DNA from: Anaerostipes sp.
Lineage (GTDB): Bacteria; Bacillota; Clostridia; Lachnospirales; Lachnospiraceae
Assembly: GCA_028697725.1 (NCBI GenBank)
Contig: JAQVEG010000007.1
Span: 1 to 64,000 of the forward strand
Length of the DNA: 64,000 nucleotides
Reading direction: 5' to 3'
Shown here: piece by piece, positions 58,147 through 64,000 of the stretch
How the letters are laid out: every line of letters starts with the position of its first letter
Position numbering within the stretch: position 1 is the first letter of the stretch
Notes under the pieces: model-generated
Seen by the model: only the letters and a program-made list of their open reading frames with translations
Databases searched by the model: none
Told to the model about the DNA's origin: nothing
Made by a program: the position numbers and the translations under genes

Positions 58147-59028
58147 TTGCATTTTACTGGAAGGACATGGAGACCTCCCTACGAAGCACATTCTGTAATT
58201 ATTCAAGCTACATCTGGCTGTACATATAAGAAATGTAAATTTTGCAGTCTTTACAACGATGAGTGCTTTTGTATGTCACCAATAGAGGAATTTGAGGAGG
58301 ATTTAGCTGAAATTAAAACATATCAGCCTTACGCAAGACGTATTTTTTGGACAGGTGCTAATCCGTTTGCAATGAATTACGAAAATCTTAAGTTACGTGC
58401 CCTGACTGTGCGGGACTATCTGATCAAATGCCAGTCCATGGCAATGTTTGCCAGCATCCGGGATATTCAGAATAAAGAGGTATGGCAACTGAAAAAATTG
58501 CGGGCGATGGGCATAAATGGTCTTAGCATAGGAACCGAGAGTGGCGATAATACTACACTTGAACTGGCGAATAAAGGTTATACAGCAGAGGATATCGTGG
58601 AGCAATGCAAGAAACTGGATGAAGCAGGGATTGAGTATTACTTTGTGTATATGACAGGACTCGCAGGTAAGGGCGAGGGTATTCGTAATGCTGTAAATAG
58701 TGCTGATATATTCAATCAGTGCAATCCTTATTTTATCTCAGTTGATTCCCTTACATTGTTTCCTGATACGGAGTTGTATGCGATGGCTAGACGAGGTGAA
58801 TTTATCCCAGCTGGAGAAAAAGAAAGAATTGAGGAACTGCAAACACTAATCGGGCGATTACAGATCCGTACACATTTATTTGCAAATTCGCTTTCAAACT
58901 TTTATCCGAGTTCAGCTTATCTGCCCTATGATCGCGAAAAGCATATCAGCGAATTGCAGCACATTCTTGATACGGTTGATGAACAGGAAATGTTAGAATA
59001 TCGAGCTGGTTTAAAGTCATTGGGTTAA
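58147..59028 (+). CDS. Radical SAM protein, copy 2
   Basis: 293 residues. Starts at TTG 58147 behind AAAGGAGG. The N-terminus HFTGRTWRPPYEAHS mirrors copy 1 (HYTGTIWRPPYEAAS). The cysteines are again C-x4-C-x2-C (GCTYKKCKFC). Matching blocks include WTGANPFAMNYE, NGLSIGTESGDN, GLAGKGEG and LTLFPDTELY. The pair arose by duplication and is kept together under the HxlR operator, so the products may act as two subunits or on related substrates. Confidence 0.85.
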   Translation: MHFTGRTWRPPYEAHSVIIQATSGCTYKKCKFCSLYNDECFCMSPIEEFEEDLAEIKTYQPYARRIFWTGANPFAMNYENLKLRALTVRDYLIKCQSMAMFASIRDIQNKEVWQLKKLRAMGINGLSIGTESGDNTTLELANKGYTAEDIVEQCKKLDEAGIEYYFVYMTGLAGKGEGIRNAVNSADIFNQCNPYFISVDSLTLFPDTELYAMARRGEFIPAGEKERIEELQTLIGRLQIRTHLFANSLSNFYPSSAYLPYDREKHISELQHILDTVDEQEMLEYRAGLKSLG

Positions 59029-59048
59029 AATGAAGTACTTTGTGGTCT

Positions 59049-59192
59049 TATATTAGTCTTGCGAAGTTATGCAGGCGAATTGGACAGACCCCACAGAACT
59101 TCAATAAAAAACTAAAACGAGGTACGGTTTCATTAGAGGAAATGATGGAGATAATTCAAAAAAATTTCAAGAACAGTCATTTGCAACTTTAA
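59049..59192 (+). pseudogene. Fragment of an HTH (XRE-like) regulator
   Basis: In the frame of 59082 the DNA reads ISLAKLCRRIGQTPQNFNKK followed by LKRGTVSLEEMMEIIQKN and stops at 59190-59192. The QTPQNFNKKLKRGTVS part is a common XRE-type helix-turn-helix of integrative elements. No start codon or ribosome site is present and the C-terminus is cut by a frameshift-like stop, so it is a relic. Confidence 0.6.
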
Positions 59193-59268
59193 TTCATTTT
59201 GAAGAATTTGACAAATATATGCTGATTTATGAAGCAACAAGGTATAGAAGTTTATAGTATTAAATAAG

Positions 59269-60144
59269 TTATTTATTGCATTTTCTGTATTCCGTGGGTG
59301 TTTGCTGGGTATATTCCTTAAACATCTTGCAGAAGTAGGAACTATTGTTAAATCCAGTTTTCAAGGCAATGTTCGTCACAGAATTCAAGGAGTGCAACAG
59401 CTCATTTTTGGCAGCTTCTATGCGACACTCAATGATAAAATCAAATGGTGTTTTATGCAGAATGTCCTTGAACAAACGAGAACACTCACGCTCACTAATC
59501 CCTGCAAAGTCCGCAATCATCCCAAGAGTAATCTCGGAAGCATAATTCTGATGAATGTAGGAGAGCATAGACCGCACAATATCTTGTTTATACTGCTTTG
59601 GAAAGGATTTTTCATGCAACTGTGTTTTCACTTCATCAATCAGTTGGAGCCAGGTGTCCGAAAGAAGATTGCGTATTTGAATTTCAGAGTTGACATTACT
59701 TTGCAGTGATGTCAACTCTTTTAAATTCTGAAGAATCTGCTTGCCCGTTGCGGTATTTCTTGTAATAACAAGAACCTCTATCTGCTGATTTTTTAGAATC
59801 GGGTTTAAGTATTTATGTTCATAAACACTATGGAAATGTCCAGCTATCAGAATCGGGTGAAAAAGATGAGCACATTCAACAGCACGTGGATAACCATCTG
59901 CCTTTCTTTTCGAATCCATTACATTTGTATTTATGAAATAGCCATTGCCTTTTTTGACGGTATATGAGCCATTAACCGTATCAATTGTAATGGCGCCTTC
60001 TGTAACATAATCTAATTCCACTTCTTCATGCCAGTGCCAAGGAACCGTAAAGTGCGTCAGATCTCTGTTGTGCATCGTGTATGGGAACTCATGCGTAATA
60101 CCATCTATATACTCTACTTGATTCGTATCTATATCAAAATTCAT
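59269..60144 (-). CDS. AraC-family regulator with cupin sensor
   Basis: 291 residues. The N-terminal cupin-type domain has FTVPWHWHEEVELDYV. The C-terminal double helix-turn-helix has ITLGMIADFAGISERECSRL and VTNIALKTGFNNSSYFCKMF, then the AraC tail QTPTEYRK. Start 60144 follows GGAGGTTTTG; the ATG at 60159 is part of that site. It is divergent from the iron alcohol dehydrogenase gene and probably regulates it in response to a small molecule. Confidence 0.92.
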   Translation of the reverse strand: MNFDIDTNQVEYIDGITHEFPYTMHNRDLTHFTVPWHWHEEVELDYVTEGAITIDTVNGSYTVKKGNGYFINTNVMDSKRKADGYPRAVECAHLFHPILIAGHFHSVYEHKYLNPILKNQQIEVLVITRNTATGKQILQNLKELTSLQSNVNSEIQIRNLLSDTWLQLIDEVKTQLHEKSFPKQYKQDIVRSMLSYIHQNYASEITLGMIADFAGISERECSRLFKDILHKTPFDFIIECRIEAAKNELLHSLNSVTNIALKTGFNNSSYFCKMFKEYTQQTPTEYRKCNK

Positions 60145-60276
60145 AATCAAAACCTCCATAAAACAATATTTTAATAATTGGCGAGATAATTATAAAACTA
60201 TGCGATTTTATTATATCATAATATTTTTTGATTGTGTATGATAAGTGCAAATAACAAATGTAAGGAGATATTAAAG

Positions 60277-61461
60277 ATGAGTAACAATTTTGAATTTTTT
60301 TCACCTACCAAGGTGCTATTTGGAACTGAAATGGAAAAACAAACAGGTAAGCAGATTAAAGCTTTTGGAGGAAAGAACGTGCTTATCGTATATGGCTCAG
60401 AGCGTGTTAGAAAGAATGGACTGATGGAACGTGTTCTGGAGTCTCTAGACTTACAGGAAATTAGCTATATATTACTAGGTGGCGTTGTTCCAAATCCGCA
60501 TCTTGATTTGGTATACAAGGGAATTGAATTAGGTAAAGAGAGGCGGGTTGATTTTGTGCTTGCTGTCGGTGGCGGCTCGGCAATCGACACTGCAAAAGCA
60601 ATTGCATATGGTTTAGCTGAACCGAAGTATGATGTCTGGGAACTTTTTGCACATACACGTAAAGCAAAAGCATGTTTGCCAGTTGGAAGTGTTCTTACAA
60701 TTGCTGCAGCGGGAAGTGAAACAAGTATGGGTTCTGTTATTACAAATGAAGTAACAGCAGATAAACGTGCATACGATGATGACCTTGCAAGACCTAAATT
60801 TGCAATTATGAATCCAGAACTCACATTTAATTTACCTGATTATCAAACCGAAAGTGGCTGTACTGATATGATGATGCATACAATGGAACGGTATTTTACA
60901 AATGGAGGAAATCTGGAAATTACGGATATGATTTCAGAGGGCTTGATGAGAAATATCATGAAATATGCCAAGATTCTTCATAAGGAACCGGATAATTATG
61001 AAGCCCGCGCAGAAGTCATGTGGTCAGGTTCCCTTGCACACAATAATCTTACAGGTTGTGGAAATGACGGCGGGGATTTTTCTTCCCACAAACTGGAACA
61101 TGAAATTGGAGGAATGTTTGATGTAACACATGGCGCGGGTCTTTCCGCTATTTGGGGAAGCTGGGCAAGGTATGTTTACAAGAACTGCCTGCATAGATTC
61201 GTAAGATTCGCCGTAGAAGTGCATCATATTGTACCAGATAATGAAGATGAAGTGACGGCTCTTATGGGAATCAAAGCACAGGAAGAATTCTATAAAAGTA
61301 TTGGAATGCCAATCAGTCTAAAAGAACTTGGAATTACACCAAGCCATGAACAGTTAAAAGAAATGGCAAAACGTTGTAGCATAGCATGTGGTGGAAAGAG
61401 CGGCTCTGCTAAAGTTTTGGAAGAAAATGATATGTATGAGATATATAAAATGGCATTATAA
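60277..61461 (+). CDS. Iron-containing alcohol dehydrogenase (butanol dehydrogenase-like)
   Basis: 394 residues. It belongs to the YqhD/BdhA branch of iron ADHs. GGGSAIDTAKAIAYG lies near residue 98. The metal ligands are in CTDMMMHTMERYF (Asp, His), SSHKLEHEIG (His) and DVTHGAGLSAIW (His). This branch usually reduces aldehydes with NADPH. Start 60277 follows AAGGAGATATT. It is a distant relative of the ADH at 24553. Position next to AraC suggests induction by an aldehyde or alcohol. Confidence 0.92.
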   Translation: MSNNFEFFSPTKVLFGTEMEKQTGKQIKAFGGKNVLIVYGSERVRKNGLMERVLESLDLQEISYILLGGVVPNPHLDLVYKGIELGKERRVDFVLAVGGGSAIDTAKAIAYGLAEPKYDVWELFAHTRKAKACLPVGSVLTIAAAGSETSMGSVITNEVTADKRAYDDDLARPKFAIMNPELTFNLPDYQTESGCTDMMMHTMERYFTNGGNLEITDMISEGLMRNIMKYAKILHKEPDNYEARAEVMWSGSLAHNNLTGCGNDGGDFSSHKLEHEIGGMFDVTHGAGLSAIWGSWARYVYKNCLHRFVRFAVEVHHIVPDNEDEVTALMGIKAQEEFYKSIGMPISLKELGITPSHEQLKEMAKRCSIACGGKSGSAKVLEENDMYEIYKMAL

Positions 61462-61628
61462 TCCAAAACATTTTACTGTGTCATGCACTTATTTGATTAT
61501 TGAGAAACTACGACTTTTCGGCTATAATGTAGTGGATATGTTCCCTCGAAAAAAGGCTCGGTGGATATGTTTGGTCGGTAATAGTGGATATATTCCCCCA
61601 TACGACCGATGGTATAAGATGTACTTCC
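61462..61628. other. Intergenic stretch with three spaced direct repeats
   Basis: No gene seen. GTGGATATGTT occurs at 61532 and 61561, and GTGGATATATT at 61584. Spaced short repeats of this kind occur at the ends of some insertion sequences (IS21-like), so this may be an end fragment of one. No transposase is present. Confidence 0.35.
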
Positions 61629-61691
61629 TGTCCTATCGTGCCATTGCGAAACTGTTGTGTTAATGACAAGGGTTCAAAAATAAAGGGATTT
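61629..61691 (+). repeat. Internal att-like repeat (copy A)
   Basis: 63 bases matching 62945-63007 with two differences. The core 61642-61673 matches the rlmD tail. In frame it encodes HCETVVLMTRVQK and a stop (61681-61683), a normal RlmD C-terminus. Confidence 0.75.
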
Positions 61692-61708
61692 AACAGATTG
61701 ATGAGTTA

Positions 61709-61813
61709 ATGAGAAAGTATGCTGATGAAGAAATTGATGGAGCTACTTACGCACAAAAGATGATGGAGTTAACTACACTCTTCAGAATGAAAACGACGAA
61801 GATTAATAGGTAA
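61709..61813 (+). CDS. Short open frame, probable gene remnant
   Basis: 34 codons from ATG 61709 to TAA 61811, reading KYADEEIDGATYAQKMMELT. The frame is open back to a stop just after repeat A, and no ribosome site is visible. I do not recognise it. It may be the truncated tail of a larger mobile-element protein. Confidence 0.3.
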   Translation: MRKYADEEIDGATYAQKMMELTTLFRMKTTKINR

Positions 61814-61906
61814 GCTTGCGCTTGTAAAGAACATTGCACTCATTATGATGATACCGTCTCTTTCCGCACACAATTGAGTAGCAAAAAAGTAAACAGATTA
61901 TTAAAG

Positions 61907-62938
61907 ATGTCACAAATTAGAAAGAAGGCACAGCCATTGAAGGAAAAACCAAATACAAATATCGTCATGTACACCACAGATGACGGATTAACGAAAGTCG
62001 AAGCCACATTTGACAATGATACCGTCTGGCTTTCCATTGACCAAATGGCGGAATTATTCCAGCGTGACCGTAGTGTTATCGGTAAGCACGTCCGTAATGT
62101 TTTTAAGGAAGGCGAGCTGGTAAAAGATTCAGTGTGGGCAAAATTTGCCTACACTGCTTCTGACGGTAAAGAATACAAAGTTGATTATTATAATCTTGAT
62201 GTCATTATTTCAGTGGGATACCGAGTGAAGTCTGTTCGTGGTACACAGTTTCGTATCTGGGCAACAGGTATTCTGAAGGAGTACATGAAAAAGGGCTTTG
62301 CAATGGATGATGAGCGGCTCAAAGGTAACGGCGGCGGCAGCTACTGGAAAGAATTGCTCGACCGTATCAGAGACATTCGTTCTTCTGAAAAAGTGCTTTA
62401 CAGACAGGTTCTTGACCTTTATGCTACGAGCGTGGATTACAATCCTCACAGCGAAGATTCTATGCGTTTCTTCAAAATTGTTCAGAACAAACTACACTTT
62501 GCTGCTCATGGACACACTGCCGCTGAAGTCATATACAAGAGAGCCGATGCTGAAAAACCATTTATGGGATTGACATCATTTTCTGGAGAACTTCCTGCAT
62601 TAAAGGATATCAGTATTGCTAAGAATTATTTAGAAGAAAGCGAACTTCGAGTGCTGAATAACCTCGTATCAGGTTACTTTGATTTAGCTGAAATCAATGC
62701 CATCGAGCATAAGCCTATGTATATGAGTGATTATGTACAGCAGCTTGATTCCGTGCTGACCTCCGGTAACAGAAAGCTACTCCAAAACAGTGGTACAGTC
62801 AGCCATACGCAGGCAGTTGAAAAAGCAAAAGCTGAATACCACAAGTATCAAGCAAAAACTATTGCTCCTGTGGAGCAGGCATATTTGGATAGCATTAAAA
62901 CACTGGAAAAAGAAGCCAAGAAAAAATCCAAAAAATAA
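61907..62938 (+). CDS. RhuM-family protein
   Basis: 343 residues. N-terminal features of the RhuM (virulence-associated/Bro-like) family: VMYTTDDGLTKVEATFDND, TVWLSIDQMAELFQRDRSVI, GKHVRNVFKEGEL and YNLDVIISVGYRVKS. The C-terminal half has LTSFSGELPALKDISIAKNY. RhuM proteins are typical passengers of mobile elements, with unclear biochemical function. ATG 61907 is a conservative start; TTG 61874 would add 11 residues, and neither has a good ribosome site. It is noticeably richer in G and C than the backbone genes. Confidence 0.85.
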   Translation: MSQIRKKAQPLKEKPNTNIVMYTTDDGLTKVEATFDNDTVWLSIDQMAELFQRDRSVIGKHVRNVFKEGELVKDSVWAKFAYTASDGKEYKVDYYNLDVIISVGYRVKSVRGTQFRIWATGILKEYMKKGFAMDDERLKGNGGGSYWKELLDRIRDIRSSEKVLYRQVLDLYATSVDYNPHSEDSMRFFKIVQNKLHFAAHGHTAAEVIYKRADAEKPFMGLTSFSGELPALKDISIAKNYLEESELRVLNNLVSGYFDLAEINAIEHKPMYMSDYVQQLDSVLTSGNRKLLQNSGTVSHTQAVEKAKAEYHKYQAKTIAPVEQAYLDSIKTLEKEAKKKSKK

Positions 62939-62944
62939 ACCAAT

Positions 62945-63007
62945 TGTCCTCTCGTGCCATTGCGAAAGTGTTGTGTTAATGACAAGGGTTCAAAAATAAA
63001 GGGATTT
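62945..63007 (+). repeat. Right att-like repeat and displaced rlmD 3' end (copy B)
   Basis: The core 62958-62989 matches the rlmD tail with one mismatch. In frame it encodes HCESVVLMTRVQK and TAA at 62997-62999. A strong terminator follows directly. The simplest reading is that this is the original 3' end of rlmD, moved by the insertion. Confidence 0.75.
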
Positions 63008-63054
63008 CCGAGAGTTGGGATTGCGGTGCAGCAATTCCGGCTCTCGGATTTTTT
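63008..63054 (+). terminator. Terminator next to the displaced rlmD end
   Basis: CCGAGAG...GGATTGC pairs with GCAATTCC...CTCTCGG and is followed by ATTTTTT. It has no gene of its own in the present layout, apart from RhuM read-through, and fits as the ancestral rlmD terminator. Confidence 0.85.
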
Positions 63055-63089
63055 GGTTTATGCAGCTTGAAAATCTGCTTGAAGTGCAA

Positions 63090-63118
63090 TTGAAAGAGCT
63101 TCATAAAAAGATTATAAT
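63090..63118 (+). promoter_or_regulatory. Promoter of the WYL regulator
   Basis: TTGAAA (63090-63095) and a perfect TATAAT (63113-63118) with a 17-base spacer, about 60 bases before the start codon. Confidence 0.8.
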
Positions 63119-63180
63119 AAACATGACACACAGGCGTCGTGTTTATTGTGATATATTTATCTTAGTCGAAAGGAAAAGAT

Positions 63181-64000
63181 ATGAAAATAGACAGACTCAT
63201 TGGGATTTTGTCCATATTACTACAAAAGGACATGGTTACAGCACCTTATTTAGCAGAAAAGTTTGAGGTTTCCAGACGGACGATTAATCGTGATATCGAG
63301 GACTTATGTAAGGCGGGAATCCCCATTGCCACAAAACAGGGAGTAAATGGCGGCATTTCCATCATGGACAACTATAGACTGAATCGCACCCTTCTGACCA
63401 ACACAGAGATGAAGGATATACTTGCGGGACTTAGGAGTCTTGACAGTATTAATGGTACAAATCGGTATGGACAGTTAATGGAAAAACTGGAAGCAGGTAC
63501 ATCTGATTTTATGGCTGGTAATCAGTCGATTCTAATTGATCTGTCCTCGTGGTACAAGGATTCACTTGCCCCGAAAATTGAATTGCTCAGAAATGCAATC
63601 GATGACTGTAGAGAAGTGAAATTCAGATATTATGCTCCTCGTGGAGAAAGTGACAGATGCATCCAGCCCTATTATCTTATATTCCGCTGGTCAAGCTGGT
63701 ATGTGTGGGGATGGTGTCTGGACAGAGAAGATTTTCGTCTCTTTAAGCTGAATCGAATCGATAATTTGGTGCTGTCGGAAACGGTTTTCATAAAAGAATC
63801 CGTATCATTGCCTGATTTGTCCACGGAGCGAATCTTTCCCGGAGGGATTCGTGTGAAAGCATTGTTTGATTCACATTGTAAATGGCGTTTAGTGGAAGAG
63901 TTTGGTCCACATTGCTTTGAAGAACAGAAAGATGGGGAATTGCTTTTTCAGGCAGATTACACGGACAAAGAAAATCTCATCACTTGGATTTTAACCTTTG
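63181..64000 (+). CDS. HTH-WYL domain transcriptional regulator (runs off the window)
   Basis: The frame is open from ATG 63181 to the last base (273 codons). The N-terminal HTH_11-type domain reads KIDRLIGILSILLQKDMVT and FEVSRRTINRDIEDLCKAG. The WYL sensor region follows (about 140-230), with VKFRYYAPRG, WYVWGWCLDREDFRLFKLNR and NRIDNL. It is a YafY/DeoR-like activator or repressor. A ribosome site AAAGGA and a good promoter precede it. It lies just outside the island. Confidence 0.85.
   Translation, partial: MKIDRLIGILSILLQKDMVTAPYLAEKFEVSRRTINRDIEDLCKAGIPIATKQGVNGGISIMDNYRLNRTLLTNTEMKDILAGLRSLDSINGTNRYGQLMEKLEAGTSDFMAGNQSILIDLSSWYKDSLAPKIELLRNAIDDCREVKFRYYAPRGESDRCIQPYYLIFRWSSWYVWGWCLDREDFRLFKLNRIDNLVLSETVFIKESVSLPDLSTERIFPGGIRVKALFDSHCKWRLVEEFGPHCFEEQKDGELLFQADYTDKENLITWILTF

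Larger units (their letters stand above)
54607..62989 (+). mobile_element. Decayed integrated element(s) in the 3' end of rlmD
   Basis: Bounded on the left by the rlmD tail (54607-54638) and on the right by a second copy (62958-62989) that keeps its own stop codon and terminator. A third copy sits inside (61642-61673). Contents: HTH protein, KilA-N protein, truncated serine recombinase, HxlR, two radical SAM proteins, an HTH relic, AraC, iron alcohol dehydrogenase, RhuM-like protein. The rlmD/rumA 3' end is a known integration site for Firmicute integrative elements. No intact integrase is present, so the element is probably immobile. Confidence 0.7.

Noticed and set aside
62790-62999. 69-codon frame overlapping the end of the RhuM-like gene
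   Set aside because: Most of it is out of frame with RhuM. Only its last residues (CHCESVVLMTRVQK) are meaningful, and they belong to the displaced rlmD 3' end.
63015-63266. 83-codon frame before the WYL regulator
   Set aside because: Runs through a terminator and a consensus promoter and is out of frame with the real regulator starting at 63181.

Overview
The window is a low-GC Firmicute chromosome. It looks like an anaerobic, spore-forming Clostridium-class organism, most likely Lachnospiraceae, but the genus cannot be fixed from sequence alone. Evidence: AT-rich codon use, spmA/spmB, an AbrB-type regulator, a tmk-holB-ricT-trmN6-rsmI-abrB-metG order shared in outline with the Bacillus yaaO-to-metS region, many iron-sulfur and oxygen-independent enzymes, and polyamine-type and PTS transport.

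Layout. 1-640: five tRNAs (Asp, Val, Thr, Tyr, Phe) and a terminator. 685-7682: PLP decarboxylase, tmk, holB, ricT, trmN6, rsmI, a convergent abrB-like gene, spmA and spmB. 7683-13735: MarR regulator, a DUF885 lipoprotein-pckA pair, and metG. 13775-19816: a PRD/PTS regulator followed by a galactitol-type PTS (IIA, IIB, IIC), a class II aldolase and a zinc dehydrogenase, probably for a sugar alcohol. 19834-20188: a compact candidate type I toxin-antitoxin locus.

20218-32907: a divergent MerR regulator, a four-gene oxidoreductase operon like HcnABC or opine/hydroxyproline oxidases, an iron alcohol dehydrogenase, an ornithine-cyclodeaminase-like protein, an NhaC-type antiporter and potABCD. Together these read as uptake and oxidation of an amine or N-substituted amino acid. 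33003-36459: an EAL-CBS-GGDEF protein and a multi-spanning membrane protein. 36550-38250: tRNA-Gly and a methyltransferase. 38338-46936: a six-gene glycan cluster (HAD-like pseudoenzyme, sialyltransferase-like GT, CMP-sugar synthetase, aldolase fusion, HAD protein, second sialyltransferase-like GT) that suggests an unusual ulosonic or nonulosonic acid pathway. 47037-54705: membrane phosphoesterase, GNAT, mutS2, yhaM, rlmD.

54607-63054: a decayed integrated element in the 3' end of rlmD. The rlmD tail sequence recurs twice downstream. The last copy still has its own stop codon and a terminator, so the original gene end seems to have been pushed about 8.3 kb away. The insert carries an HTH protein, a KilA-N protein, a truncated serine recombinase, HxlR plus two radical SAM proteins, AraC plus an iron alcohol dehydrogenase, and a RhuM-like protein. 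The window ends inside a WYL-domain regulator.

All calls come from reading motifs and reading frames by eye. No database search, alignment program or folding program was run.
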